The notes: generated by a model from the letters alone, not told the origin. 64,000 bases of DNA from Fallopia convolvulus (GCA_964016875.1 OZ024726.1:33407503-33471502); one strand, 5' to 3'; counted from the first letter of the stretch, positions 1-11,117 are shown. Numbers and translations are program-made.

Positions 1-107
1 CAAAATTATGTTAAAACTATGCTATTTGACAATGGAGTTTTTTTTTATCTTTTTTATCTACTAATTCATTATCTAATTTGATATCCATTGAACTACGCAT
101 AATAAAT

Positions 108-201
108 CACATCATCCATCTTTTAAAATTAATTTGATTGGTTAAAATATAAACCACATCATCCATCTTTTAAAATTAATTTGATTGGTTAAAATTTAAT
201 T
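108..201. repeat. 47-bp direct repeat, two copies
   Basis: A 47-bp unit beginning CACATCATCCATCTTTT occurs at 108 and again at 155, nearly identical. A related sequence is seen near 40010-40070 inside the hAT element, so this is probably part of a dispersed AT-rich repeat. No coding content. Confidence 0.75.
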
Positions 202-215
202 GGACTATTTTTTTA

Positions 216-1537
216 TGGCAGGCAGAGTACATATACAGACACATGTACTTGTGCAAAATAATCATTTAGACACCTCACCTTTGTATTTGTTCCATTAAAC
301 ACTTGAATTTAACCTTTTGTGTTCTATTAAGCACTTGTACGATGATGTGGCATAATGTGTATATTACACACTCTTTTGTGTGTGAAGATAACATATAATT
401 TTTTTAGTTTTTATTTTCATTTTCATCTTTCTTTTTTCTTTTTTCTTTTTTTTTTCTTTTTTATCTCCTCCTTCCTGGTGCAAATCTTGGAAAAAAATTC
501 TTTTTTTTTTCTCTTTTCCCTTTGTTCTTTCTATCTTCCTGGATCATAATGTGTAGATTTTCCTCTTTCCTTTTATTTTTATCTCCTCTTTCACCCTAAT
601 TACGGAGTACTCAACCAAACTGCAAATACACGCGACCAGGCATCGACGATGGAGAGAGGGCCGTGCAGCGACACCGATTTCTTCCTCGACTTCAGCTTCT
701 TCCTCGCTGCACACGTGATTGACGTCCCAAAAACATCTGTCCGGTCACTTTCTTCAGCTTCTGTAACTAATTCGATCGAGTTAACCATAGAAGATCTTTG
801 ATGCTCTTAATTAGAGTTTCCATTTCAAACCATTTTTTTCTCTTCAGCAAATGTCGTCATCGGTCTTGGGCCAGTTGGGCCAAATTGATGTGATACAGCC
901 TTTCACCTCCAATTTCATCGACGACTGCTGATGTCGATGCAAGGGACTTTCGGGAGGAAGAAGCCCTTAGATCTGATTTGTTAGAGTACTCCGCAAGAAG
1001 AAGCGACTTTGATCAACATTCTTTTTTACTCTGTAGGAAGAAGCGACTTTCGGGAGGAAGAAGCTCTCAAAAAGAAGCGACTTTGCTCAACATTGTTCTT
1101 CTCCGTCCAAGTCCTCAGATCTGATTTGTTAGTTTTTGTTTTCATTCTATTGATAATAATCAATTTCAATTGAATGGAGAAAAAGTCCAACATTAATATG
1201 GGAAAGTAAACCCTAATTTTGAGAGTGGGAAAATATCAGAAATTTTAGGAAAAGCCATTAAGTTTTAACTATTTTTTAAACACCTTAAAAAATATACTTT
1301 TTTTTTTTTATAGATTTGGCATCCATATGGCGTTGATGTTGGCATCCATGTGGCGTTGATGTGGCATAGAATTCTGCCATGTCAATGCGCGTGCAATACA
1401 CTTAACCAAAATAGTAGCGTACATGTGCTTAATAGAACACAAAAGGTTAAATTCAAGTGTCCAATAGAACAAATCCAAAGGCTAGGTGTCTAAATGACTA
1501 TTTTACACAAATATAGGTGTTTGTATATGTATTCTGC
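216..1537. mobile_element. Non-autonomous TIR DNA transposon, about 1.3 kb
   Basis: Bases 222-343 reappear in reverse complement at about 1417-1537, giving long terminal inverted repeats of roughly 120 bp; both contain TTCAAGTG-type and CCTTTTGTGTTC blocks. Flanks ATTTTTTTA (207-215) and ATTTGTTTA (1538-1546) match 8 of 9, which would suit a Mutator-like 9-bp target duplication. The interior has no recognisable transposase. It contains near-repeats of GAAGAAGCGACTTT around 960-1090. Class assignment to MULE is inferred from TIR length and the possible 9-bp duplication. Confidence 0.65.
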
Positions 1538-1939
1538 ATTTGTTTATTAGTTGAAATGTGATTATGTACCTCATATATATTATTTATATATTAAATAAAT
1601 GAATTATTTATATTTATTTCCATAGGATTAGGATTTTGATATTTTTTCCTCCTATTTTATAATATTATTCAATTTCAGTTAATTACATTGTGATTTTGGT
1701 AGTAAGGTTTATGACATTGGATTTCAAGGTGGTTATGGACCAAATGATCATGACTTTGAATGAACTAAAGAATGAGGGAATAAAAATGAAGGTAGAGTTA
1801 GGTATAGTGTAGTAGCAAGCTAGCAGCCTTACAAATCTCAATATTTTCTAAACATTGATTTGATGTGATTGAAAGATACATGAATAAGTATGTGACATTT
1901 GGACCGCATATGACTATTTCTCCTCTAGGCATTGATTTT

Positions 1940-2215
1940 CATACTTAATAATGCACTTTTCCTACTTAATAATGCATTTTTATATATTGGGAATGCACTT
2001 TTCCTCATTTGAATTAACATCTTTTTACTGCACATTTCGTAGTTTGTAATGCACTTTTATATTTTTGTAGTGTACTTTTCCTATTTTATACTATACTTTT
2101 ATATATTTTTGTAATGCACTTTTCACTGATTTGAATTAGCAGTTTTTGTAATGCACTTTTCCTAGTATGTATTGCACGTTAATATATTTGTACTACACTT
2201 TTATTGATTTCAACT
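1940..2215 (+). repeat. AATGCACTTTT short-motif array
   Basis: About ten irregularly spaced copies of AATGCACTTTT or close variants (TGTACTTTTCC, AATGCATTTTT), separated by 10-25 bp of AT-rich sequence. The same motif in reverse complement fills 10660-12003. Confidence 0.8.
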
Positions 2216-2243
2216 AACAACTTTTGATTTGCCTTTATGTTGT

Positions 2244-2444
2244 AGTGGGGACATCAAACTCTTCTTCAACTACTGTTCTGACTGAGGAATCACTTAAAAC
2301 AATGTTGAATATTCCATTGGGTTATCTCAAGGGGAAACGACATACTATTTGCCTATGTGTCCATCCGAGTTAAAACCATATAAAGGTCAAATTTTCACCA
2401 CTTTGGATGAAGTCATTGACTTCTACAAAAATATACGCATTTGA
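2244..2444 (+). pseudogene. FAR1-related fragment
   Basis: The translation contains CPSELKPYKGQ followed by FTTLDEVIDFYKN, which matches the start of the FAR1 DNA-binding domain. That family is derived from Mutator-like transposases. The fragment has frame breaks upstream and stops at 2442-2444, so it is a remnant rather than a gene. A second copy lies on the minus strand at 11345-11513, where the LDEVIDFYKN part has been deleted. Confidence 0.65.
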
Positions 2445-2477
2445 TACTATTGTGTGCACTTTTGTTTTAGTACAAGT

Positions 2478-2548
2478 AGCCTATTAGCTCAAATGGTAGA
2501 GTGGTGTGCTTTGTGCACAAAGATGCAGGTTCGATTCCTACATGAGTT
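2478..2548 (+). tRNA. tRNA-like sequence (degraded copy 1)
   Basis: It has a good internal A box (TAGCTCAAATGG) and B box (GGTTCGATTCC) in the spacing of a tRNA, with D, anticodon and T arms in order. The acceptor stem (AGCCTAT against ATGAGTT) and T stem have mismatches. Its intact relative is at 11256-11326. It is probably a pseudo-tRNA or tRNA-derived module of the transposon, not a functional tRNA gene. Confidence 0.55.
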
Positions 2549-2689
2549 AATATGATATCTTACACAAATTAATTCTTATCGCATTTATTCTCAACCTAAC
2601 TAGCTAGGTACTGAAAGAAATTATATTTTATCATTGTGTGATAGATAACTAATTAACCACTATGTTTCAAAGAAGGTCATGATCCAATT

Positions 2690-2759
2690 AGATTATATGG
2701 GATTCGAACCCACATCTTTGTTCCTAAGCACATTGCTCTTCCATTTGAGTTAATAAGCT
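2690..2759 (-). tRNA. tRNA-like sequence (degraded copy 2)
   Basis: On the minus strand it begins AGCTTATTAACTCAAATGG and carries a perfect B box, GGTTCGAATCC. The acceptor 3' side (ATAATCT) no longer pairs fully. It faces copy 1 across about 140 bp, the same convergent arrangement as at 11048-11326. Confidence 0.5.
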
Positions 2760-2869
2760 TTTCTTAAATTATGCCTATAAACATGCACTATAAATCCATT
2801 AAGTATGGATTTTTATTGCAATCCAATGTAAGAAGTAAAACTCAACATAGTCTGAAAACAGTTTTTAAG

Positions 2870-3200
2870 AATCTTCAATACACTTTTTACATTGTAAGAA
2901 TGCACTTTTTACATTTAAGGATGCACTTTTCTGAACTTATCATAAAGGAAAAATACTAGAAAATAGGAATGCACTTTTCATACTTTGCAATGAACTTTTC
3001 ATAATTTAGAATGCACTTTTCATACTAGATTTTAATTTTATTACTCTGATACGCACTTTTACAACTTTAGAATGCACTTTAGAGTTTAATTTGACTACTT
3101 TGGAATGCACTTTTTCTATTTATTTGTAATGCACTTTTTCAACTTTAGAATGCAATTTTGTTATTTTGGAATGTACCTTTTATACTTTAGAATGCACTCT
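2870..3200 (+). repeat. AATGCACTTTT array, second block
   Basis: About a dozen copies of AATGCACTTTT (variants AATGAACTTTT, ATACGCACTTTT) with 8-25 bp spacers. It corresponds to the array at 10660-11035 in the inverted relative. Confidence 0.8.
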
Positions 3201-3205
3201 AGAAT

Positions 3206-3720
3206 TCAAGGACATGTCATAATCAAATCAATAGTGATGCGACCTTGTTTAAGGACGTGACAGATCTTGACGTTGGATCGAGTATTGTGTCTCGAAGATG
3301 ACGAAGCAGAAGGATTTGGTTCGAACCAATGTTGGATTTGCTCGAACAAGTGAGGAACAACACAAGAACGCAAACGAGAGCTTGCAAATATTGATCGATT
3401 GAATGCAAAAGGGGTCGCAAGCACTAGGACTAGTTATAGGACAAACCCTCAACTGATAATCTAATCCAAAGTGTGTGTGAGATCATAAATGAGCTCGAGA
3501 GTTCCTTATAAAGAGGAGGCTCTCGAAACCCTAACAAGCAACAAGTCTTTATGGACTAGGGTTTGCATGCAAGCAAAGCCCAACGTCCAAAAGCCCATAA
3601 AACATAAATATTAATACTAAAAATAGCAACAACTAAATTCGGAAAGACATAAATGGGAAATATGCTAAAATAGAAAGAGGCAAAGAAACTCACAACTCAA
3701 TCATGTTGCAACCACTCACC
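3206..3720 (-). other. LTR- or promoter-like non-coding sequence
   Basis: On the minus strand there is a TATA-like CTTTATAAGG (around 3505-3515), then a run resembling an LTR leader. No terminal TG/CA pair with a matching 5-bp duplication was found and no protein was recognised. Identity remains open. Confidence 0.25.
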
Positions 3721-4558
3721 TCTAAATGACTAAATATTAATCAAGAGAGTGATTGTAACAGCTCACATTTTTTCATTGCCATTTTCTCACACATTTTATG
3801 CAACATTAGTACAACTGTTTGGTGATTTATTAACATGCTTTCTAGCAAAACAAAGTTCCTAAACAATAAAAAATGCATACGAACTTGTCTCAATACGCAA
3901 GTACTTATGCTCCCAACTAGCAACATAGCTTAATTAATTGGAAGAAGAAAAGCTAATTAAGAAATATGACTTGAGCTTTATCAAATCTCTTGACCATCAG
4001 TAAAAGAGAAGTGATGTCATTTAGAGGTAGTCATACACATGAACTAAATCGCACATGAACTAATTTCTAGTTTTTTGAAGTATCAACAACTCGAAATAGG
4101 AAATATCTAGTCAAAAATATGAATTCACATATGAACTAATTTCTAAGGTTTTTCGATTTCACCTTTAATCTTCTTTCCTTTCGTTTTCAGTGCCGTTTTT
4201 CTACTAGTGCTCGAACTACTAGATCAATTACTCTTGTAACCGATTTGGGCTTCGATTGGCGTTTTGGTGCTTGTTTTTTAGATTCAAACGCGAACAAGAA
4301 TGAGATTTGAGAAGGATTGAGTATTGGGTGGTTTTCGGTCCATCCATCCACCATAATTACGAGATTTGGGCATTTATTTTCAATTTTATTTCAAGGGTAT
4401 ATTTTTCAATGTAATTATAAAATTGCCACCGATTCACTTTTCTACTTCTTTTTATTAACACTTATCTTTTGTTCTCAGCCCTTGATCATCTCAATCCAAC
4501 GACTCTTGGAGCTCCTCATTTTATAGGATAAGAGTTTGTTTCACTTGAACCAAACTCT

Positions 4559-5095
4559 TTGATATTATTATTATTGAAAAAATTATGCAGTCTAGAAGAA
4601 TATAAAACCATTTCTTTTAATAGGATTTGGATTTATCAATAGATACTATCTATATTATTACTATTATTCAATTTTGATTTGAATATTAAATATTAGTTCT
4701 ATCCTAAAATATAAATATAAATCTTAATTTTATCATTATACCTATTTGATTAAATAATTAATTCTATCCTAAAATTTTAAAAATTGTTCAATTAAATATT
4801 AGTTCTATCCCAACATATAAATCTTAATCTTACCTTTATACCAATTTAATTAACAATTAGATCTATCCTAAATTTTCAATCTAAAAAAGTTATTTTTATC
4901 TGCATTAGTTTTAATGTATAAATCTCAATCTTATCATTCTACCTATTTAATTAAATAATAATATTTTAGAATTCAGGTCACCATTCGAAGTAACAAGGAC
5001 TCAAAACAACCACAAGGACGATAAGAGATTTTTCAACAGAAGCCATCAACGAAAACTGGTAATAACAACGTAGTATATAGTATTATGTGTTAAAA
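4559..5095. other. AT-rich intergenic sequence
   Basis: Contains loosely repeated blocks such as TTAGTTCTATCC (around 4690, 4760, 4800, 4860) but no coding region or clear element ends. Confidence 0.5.
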
Positions 5096-5099
5096 GTCT

Positions 5100-5400
5100 T
5101 ACTTTAAAAAAACATTCAAGATTATGTCTATAATATTCAAGTTTATTGTATAAATGTTTAAGTTTATGTCCATCGTGTGGAAGTTTATGACCTCAATATT
5201 CAACTTTATAACATTATTGTTCAACAAATATTCATTTTTTTGAATGTTCAACTTTATGACCATATCGTTCAATTTTATTACATCCTTGTTCAAGTTTATA
5301 ACATTATTATGTAAACTAAGATTGGTTTTTAAAAAATTTCAACTTTATCCGCAAAATGTTCAACTTTATGACTTATATGTTCAACTTTATTGTGCAGAAA
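5100..5400 (-). repeat. GTTCAACTTTAT short-motif array
   Basis: About 12 imperfect copies of TTCAACTTTATGAC or TTCAAGTTTAT at 22-30 bp spacing. On the minus strand it reads as a low-complexity KLN-type peptide, which I treat as a by-product. It lies immediately upstream of the Ulp1-transposon-like fragment and resembles in style the AATGCACTTTT arrays of the MULE-like elements. Confidence 0.7.
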
Positions 5401-5601
5401 TGTGAAGGAAATTAAAGACAAGAATGCAAGACAGAAATAGGTTGATTCATTAAGTGATGATAACGATGAAGACAATGATGACGGCGAAGCAACACAAACA
5501 AACCCAGAAATAGAAAAAACAAGGCAAACGACAAAGGGTACAGAATCTGCCAATGAAAAAATGAGTAAAAAAATATTGCACGCTCTTCAAAGAAAATAAG
5601 C

Positions 5602-5883
5602 GTGAAAGATAAACTTCCTTTCATAGAATGTAGAGTCAACCCACACAGGTTTGTCAAACTCATTCATGATTTTACCGATGCAAAAAGCAAAGATGTGCAA
5701 AAAATGGGTTTTGGTTCAATGATTCACTTTGAAACCGAGAGAATCTCAACAGAACTTGGATATTGGGTTGTATCCAACTTGGATATAACCAAGTGTAGCA
5801 TAAAGATGACTAATGGGATAATGCTTCACATTAGTGAGGAGAGATGTACAACTTTTTCTTGGGATTCCAAGAGAGGAACATGA
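5602..5883 (+). pseudogene. Fragment of a plant Ulp1-type transposon ORF
   Basis: The 93-residue reading frame contains CRVNPHRFVKLI followed by KMGFGSMIHF and ELGYWVVSNLD. This pattern resembles the conserved N-terminal region of large plant ORFs that carry a C-terminal Ulp1-like cysteine protease, often found in MULE-type elements. The protease itself is not present; the frame ends at 5883 and no continuation was found. It could alternatively be a fragment of another plant mobile-domain gene. Confidence 0.4.
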
Positions 5884-6094
5884 GATTGTATTTAAGAGAT
5901 GTTCGAAAAAAGAGAGAACATCTGATCTATATGAGGACTAGGTTAACCAATTCAGTAAAAGACAATACAAAATCCGTCCAAAAGATCTAGAAAAAATGAG
6001 ACGTGGGTCGTCGTTCATATTCATCTTGCTACTACATATATTCAATTTGACGTGTGTGATATTCGAATAGTTGAATAGTGACTATGAAGGCATA

Positions 6095-6205
6095 GGGTGT
6101 TGAATATACAAATAACATTCTACAATTGTAAAAATGTTAGAATATAGCTACCAATTGGTTTGAACATGAATCACCAAGGATTTAAATGTCTACCTATATT
6201 CAATT
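6095..6205 (+). repeat. Dispersed 110-bp AT-rich repeat, copy 1
   Basis: The block with ACAAATAACATTCTACAATTG and TAGCTACCAATT recurs at 9185-9290 and in part at 12630-12695. The copies flank the TIR elements at 6247-9176 and 9303-12607, so the two elements inserted into a local repeat. Confidence 0.6.
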
Positions 6206-6570
6206 TGACTTGTGTGATATTTGACCTATTATTTGAATGTTTGGTACTCCCTCCCTTCGTAAAAACCTGTCGTTTTAGTAAATGTTCCAACTATTAACAA
6301 AGCATATCTTTTAACTTAATTACCCTTGTTAACATTATTTTCTTTTACTCAAATTATACCGTACACTACTCCGCTGCAACGCTTTCAGTTAATGTTTTTT
6401 TTTATTTTATTTTTTCTTGTTAACATTGGAAAATAGTTGAATAAAAAATTTGGGAATCAAATCCAGCGGTTCTTTATGCGGTAAACTAAAATTGAACAAA
6501 AAAATGAAAAATTCAATGGTTCTTTATATTTTCCTTTGAGAATCAAATCCACCACCTGTTTTTAGGTAAA

Positions 6571-6930
6571 CTAGTGTAATTTCCGTAAATTACGGGTAGT
6601 TTTAAAAATTATACTATATAATATATTATAATAAATTAAAGAGAAAACAAAGATAATGTATATTTTAATAATTATTCTATTATTATAATTATTAATGATA
6701 TTTATATAAATTTAAAGACTTTTTTATTTTCTAATCTTTAAGATAAAACTAAATAAATATGGAAAATATTTTTCTAAATCAAACCTTCTACATTCACTTT
6801 TAAGTATAATAAATAAAATAAATAAATAAATAAAATGAAAAAAATGATTGGTTCTTTAAGTGTCATGTAGCACCAATTTTATAGATAATTTATTTCTATT
6901 TTATTATGTATTAATTTAGATATAGATAGA
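6571..6930 (-). mobile_element. Possible small Helitron, 3' end at 6571
   Basis: On the minus strand the terminus reads CCCGTAATTTACGG (a short hairpin) and, a few bases later, ACACTAG followed by T, as expected of a Helitron 3' end (hairpin plus CTRR, inserted before T). The 5' end is uncertain; a TCTATC start near 6930 is one candidate but is not preceded by A. Confidence 0.35.
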
Positions 6931-7501
6931 AATTTATATCGATAACCTTTTTTCAACAATTCGATAAAAATATTTTAGCATAATCTTAAGATAGCATATA
7001 TAATATTGCTTTTCAATATAAATAAACATGGATAGAAAATTATATAGATAAAATTTTATTTTGATACATTAATTATTTTATAAAATCTAAAATTGCCTTT
7101 TTTTTATATTTATGAATTTTTAAGAATAAAATCAATATTTACATAGATAGAAAACTATATATATATATATTATCAATTTTATAAAATCTTAAATCTTACC
7201 CTAAAACACCTTCAATCTTTATAAATTCATTTTTTTATTTAGTAATGTTTATTACTTAATTAAATTTTTTAAAAATATAATTGCATATTAATTAATTACT
7301 ATATGAAACAATCTATGCATATAATATGATATCTATCCATTGATCGCTCTCGGATGCGAGGGTCAAGAGATACAATTTATAACCCGACCCCGTTGTAGTA
7401 CGTGGTGGGTGTCGAACACTCGGGAAGTCTACTCGATCGATGTGCCTAGATACTAGGGAGCTAGAAAGGAGAGCATAAAACAAAGGAAAACAAAGAAAAC
7501 A

Positions 7502-7595
7502 GTCGGGACCGACACTGAGGTCACGTCGGGCCCGATGTTGGCGACAATAGGAAGTCGGGACCGACGTAGGGTAAGTCGGGCCCGAGGTAGCTGGG
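7502..7595. repeat. Palindrome cluster near LTR 3' end
   Basis: Contains GTCGGGACCGAC twice (about 7502 and 7554) and TCGGGCCCGA twice (about 7526 and 7576), alternating at 25-30 bp. Confidence 0.85.
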
Positions 7596-8232
7596 TTTGT
7601 CGAACTTCAAAGATTAAAAGTAGATCTTGGGCTTTTGGGTTCCTTCTCTAGTAGATTAAGGCTTATCCACCCCAATTCAAGCAATGAGTGATGATCGGAC
7701 TAGGATCGAGTGCTTTCGCCCTCGTTCCAACCACTTCTACACATCAATCATTGGGGAAATCCCCTTCGAAGCAAGGTCTTGAGATTGACACATGTTCACT
7801 TTCGCTACTTTGCCAATCACAAGCCTTGATTCCCAACTTTCGCAAGGAATTGTAACTCTATGTAGAGTGGGTTCCTTAGATCAAGCACTCAAGGCTATGG
7901 AATTGGGGTTTCTAGCCCAAACCTAGCTAGGGTTTTCCCCCATAACCCAAGATCAAGGAGATCTACTCCATAAGGCAAACAAAGAAAGCAAACAAATCAA
8001 AAGGGAAAGCAATCAACATCATCAATCTCAAAACAAAGAAAAGTTTCATTCAAATCAAAAGCAATCCACAAATTCCAATCAAGGGTTTCCAAATCCACAA
8101 GATCAAAACAAAGCAAAGCTAATCTATCAACCAAACCTATCAATCTTCCTCTCCCTTGGCCGATTCTCTCTCTCTTCCTTCTCCTCTCCTTCCTCCTTGC
8201 TCTCCAAGAATCCTCTTGGCTCCCTTGGAATT

Positions 8233-8370
8233 TCCCCCTTTTATGTGTATGAGAGGGAACCCTTTCCCCCCTTTTGTGTGTATGAGAGGGAACCCTTTCC
8301 CCCCTTTTGTGTGTATGAGAGGGAACCCTTTCCCCCCTTTTGTGTGTATGAGAGGGAACCCTTTTCTTAG
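8233..8370. repeat. 33-bp minisatellite, four copies
   Basis: TATGAGAGGGAACCC recurs at 8248, 8281, 8314 and 8347, an exact 33-bp period with CCCCCCTTTTGTG between. Because 33 is divisible by three all frames stay open. It lies just downstream of the LTR TATA box in sense orientation, so it would be in the LTR leader. Confidence 0.95.
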
Positions 8371-8448
8371 AAGACAAGAGGGCCTTTTATAGATTAGATG
8401 AGGGGCAAAAGTGGAAGTCCACAAATTCGTGCCTTGGAGCCCAAGTAG

Positions 8449-8575
8449 TTCGGTGACCGACTCGGACCGACACGGAGGACCTCGGGCCCGAGTTACTGTG
8501 CATCTCGGTCCGAGGTTGGAAACTTCAAAGTCGGGCCCGACGTGGTTGCAACTCGGTCCTGACCTCGTTCCACCT
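8449..8575. repeat. Palindrome cluster near LTR 5' part
   Basis: Includes the perfect 12-bp palindromes CTCGGGCCCGAG (8481-8492) and GTCGGGCCCGAC (8530-8541), plus GGTGACCGA, TCGGACCGAC, CTCGGTCCGAGG and AACTCGGTCC. Confidence 0.9.
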
Positions 8576-9599
8576 TCTTCTTAGTTGGCTTCTCTTGTTC
8601 TTCTTCATGGCTTGCTTCTCTCTTTCCCGCTTTAGCTCGGCCTTTGCTCTATGTCTCAACCCTCCTTCAAATCGATCCTTGATTCATGCCAAATTACCTA
8701 CAAAACACATAAAAGGTGTGTAGTCTCCGAATCTCATAGAAATACGGGAACTAGGCTAAAAAGGAACAAAACGCACAAGAAAAGGGGAAAAAGAAACATA
8801 TTTATAAAGGAAATCACATATGAAAACACCACCAAATAGAGAGACATCATCCATTATCTATTTTATGAAGTGGTTAAGAATTTAAGATAAATCGTGATTT
8901 CTAGAATTATTATTAGAGTATAATGTGTAGGGATATTTCTAGAATTATTATTTTAGTTTTTTAAGTTGAAAAAAAGTTTTTCATTATTTTATTCAGATTA
9001 TGCCACGTGGCGCAAATTTTTACACAGACTTGGTTTCTACTTTATAATGTATTAGGGTAGATTGACTGGATTTTTTATGGGTAAAATTGGAAAATAGTTG
9101 TAAAAATATGTCAAACAACATATTATATTTAACAAGAGAATAAGTTTGAAACGACAGGTTTTCAAGAACAAGGGAGTATTGAATAATGAATATGAAAGTG
9201 ATTATACAAATAACACTGTATAATTGTAACAATGTTTAAATGTAGCTACCAATTAGTTTAAACATGAGTAACCAAAGATTTAAATATTGGTATTGAATAA
9301 TTAGAGTTTGGTTCAAATGAAACCAACCCTTAACATGAAACGGAAGGAGAATTTTGGGCCGTCGGATCACATGATCCAAGGGCTGAGATTACTTCTGTGA
9401 TTTTGAAAAAAATAAATAAAACAAATCAGGAAGGTGGCAATTTTGTAAATACACCCAACTTCTAAACCCTTAACCTAAAATATCAAAAATAAGGAATTTG
9501 GATTGACTCCAAACGCTCAAACGATCGAAACGCTTAATCTACACCAAACGAAATCGAAACGCCCAGATTTGTAAGCCCAATCTACTCCAAACGCTCAAA

Positions 9600-9790
9600 G
9601 TCTCCAAACGATCGAAGGACGATCGACGGACGATCGAAAGACGACGAGTCTCCAAACGATCGAAGGCTCCAAACACTCGATCGAAGGCTCCAATCGATCG
9701 AACTCTCCAAAGCAAACGAAGGATGACGGACGATCGAAGGACGACGGACGATCGAAGGACGACGGACGATCGAAGGACGACGGACGATCT
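9600..9790. repeat. CGATCG-rich tandem repeat
   Basis: An 18-bp unit, GGACGACGGACGATCGAA, is repeated about four times at 9722-9787, preceded by looser copies from 9600. Several reading frames stay open across it but encode only low-complexity peptide. Confidence 0.85.
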
Positions 9791-10659
9791 CACCTTCGCC
9801 TTCAATCTCTCCCACGAATCACGATGCCTCCAAAAACAAATCGAAAAGGTATAAATTAGAATTGTAAACTGTTTGGCGGCTCATGATCTGGTTCAATCAC
9901 GATCCCAATTTGTGGGTTCATGTTCTAGTTCAATTTGGCGGGTCGTATGTCTGAATCGCTATATCTGTGTGTGAAATTGCTGGATTTGTATGCGTGTCTT
10001 TCGTTTTGATTTCTGCTTAATTGTTTAGGGTCTGTGTTTCTCGCTTAGATTAGTTAGCATTGTGTAGCTTGAACTTTTGACTGGTCTAGGGTTTGTGCTA
10101 ATTTCAGTGCTGTTGGAAATTTCAGTCTTGGAGTTCTTCAGTTTATCTATCTGAGAAAATATGGGATGTTTGCCTGTGAAAATATTCTTGCTGGTTGATT
10201 ATCCAGGAATGGGATCTGGTGGAGTTGTAATTTGATTCCAATTTCCAATTTTATTTTATCTTTATATTATAGGTAGAGTAACTCCACCAAATCCAAACCT
10301 GATCATCTATATATGATCATCAATGTCCACCTCTTGTTTCTAGTTCTTCGTTATATGTTGATTTCATATGTGCTTGTATGCAGATATCCCATACATGACA
10401 TGGTTGATTTCCTGTGGAGTGCTTTTCAAGTATTTTTGATATCTATGTAAAGTCCAATTTGTTCCATATTCTCATTTTCGATTACAATTGAACAGGATAA
10501 CATGGACCATTTCAACTACAGCATCAAATGGAAGATAAGTTAGAATTGTAAACTGTTTTGTATTGCTCTAGAACCAAATGTTGGTCAGTCAGTGTTTTGT
10601 ATTGCTCTAGAGCAAATTTCTCTTCGCCTTTGTTCCTTCCTTCTCTTTAGCATTCGGTA

Positions 10660-11035
10660 GATCCAGTAGCAATCGAATAACAATGTAAAAGTGCATTAAA
10701 AACATGTAAAAGTGCACCAGAAACTAATAATAGTGCATAGGAAAGAAGTGCAAGTATAATGTCAAAAAGTGCATTAAAAACATGTAAAAGTGCATTAAAA
10801 ACATGTAAAAGTGCATTAAAAACATGTAAAAGTGCACCATAAACTAATAATAGTGCATAAGAAAGAAGTGCAAGTATAATGTCAAAAAGTGCATTAAAAA
10901 CATGTAAAAGTGCATTTAAAAACATGTAAAGGTGCACCATAAACTAATAATAGTGCATAAGAAAGAAGTTCAAATATAATGTCAAAAAGTGCATTAAAAC
11001 ATGTAAAAGTGCATTAAAAACATGTAAAAGTGCAT
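10660..11035 (-). repeat. AAAAGTGCATT array with higher-order repeat
   Basis: AAAAACATGTAAAAGTGCATT (21 bp) is repeated in runs. Blocks of about 120 bp containing ACTAATAATAGTGCATA recur three times. Confidence 0.9.
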
Positions 11036-11047
11036 TAATTTAAGAAA

Positions 11048-11117
11048 AGCTTATTAGCTCAAATGGAAGAGCAATGTGCTTATGCACAGAGATGTGGGTT
11101 CGAATCCCATATAAGCT
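11048..11117 (+). tRNA. tRNA-like sequence 2, intact acceptor stem
   Basis: The 7-bp acceptor stem AGCTTAT/ATAAGCT pairs perfectly. The D arm is GCTC/GAGC, the anticodon stem is near TGTG/CACA and the T arm GTGGG/CCCAT. The A box and B box (GGTTCGAATCC) match RNA polymerase III promoters. The anticodon loop is 6 nt, one short of standard, so a decoding role is unlikely. Confidence 0.55.

Larger units (their letters stand above)
1910..4558 (-). mobile_element. Degraded MULE-like element, inverted relative of 9303-12607
   Basis: The right end (to 4558) reads, on the minus strand, AGAGTTTGGTTCAAGTG and continues with the same blocks as the start of the element at 9303 (for example GTGGCAATTTT and AAGGGCTGAGA). 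The interior shares with that element the AATGCACTTTT arrays, the FAR1-like fragment and the tRNA-like pair, all in opposite orientation. I could not find the left terminus; it is probably truncated or diverged, so the start is approximate. Bases 3206-3720 have no counterpart that I recognised and may be a later insertion. Confidence 0.5.
7341..8849 (-). mobile_element. Solo LTR, Athila-type Ty3/gypsy, 1509 bp
   Basis: Flanked by the 5-bp duplication TCCAT (7336-7340 and 8850-8854). In sense (minus) orientation it starts TGATGTCTCTC and ends in CA, like the TGATGTCACAC start of the full-length Athila element at 21694. TATAAAAGG lies near 8387-8395 on the minus strand. Two clusters of palindromes (7502-7595 and 8449-8575) occupy the same relative places as the GGTCGGTACCGACC clusters of the 21694 LTR but with GTCGGGCCCGAC sequence. 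It sits inside the mariner-type element. Confidence 0.85.
6247..9176. mobile_element. Mariner/Stowaway-type TIR element with nested solo LTR
   Basis: The left end CTCCCTCCCTTCGTAAAAAC and the right end (reverse complement CTCCCTTGTTCTTGAAAAC) share AACCTGTCGTTT, and both ends abut TA (6245-6246 and 9177-9178). CTCCCT termini with TA target duplication are the signature of plant Tc1/mariner (Stowaway) elements. Without the nested solo LTR at 7341-8849 the element would be about 1.4 kb. No transposase is visible, so it is non-autonomous. Confidence 0.75.

Noticed and set aside
2478..2548. Functional tRNA-Gln gene
   Set aside because: The nominal TTG anticodon is seen only in the repeat copies, with stem mismatches here and an unusual acceptor; it is more likely a transposon-borne tRNA-like sequence.
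3206..3720. Solo LTR candidate
   Set aside because: TATA-like sequence and LTR-like leader were seen, but no TG/CA termini with a matching 5-bp duplication could be found.
8233..8370. CRISPR-like regular repeat
   Set aside because: Units are contiguous without unique spacers, in a plant LTR; it is a minisatellite. The same applies to 62314-62417.
8156..8392. Open frame with 11-residue repeats (RGNPFPPFVCM)
   Set aside because: It arises from the 33-bp minisatellite, which keeps all frames open; it lies antisense to the LTR and has no homology.
9539..9815. Minus-strand frames rich in RSSVVLRSS
   Set aside because: Produced by the CGATCG tandem repeat; no protein similarity.
10647..10940. 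Minus-strand frame with repeated NALLHVF
   Set aside because: Translation of the AAAAGTGCATT array.
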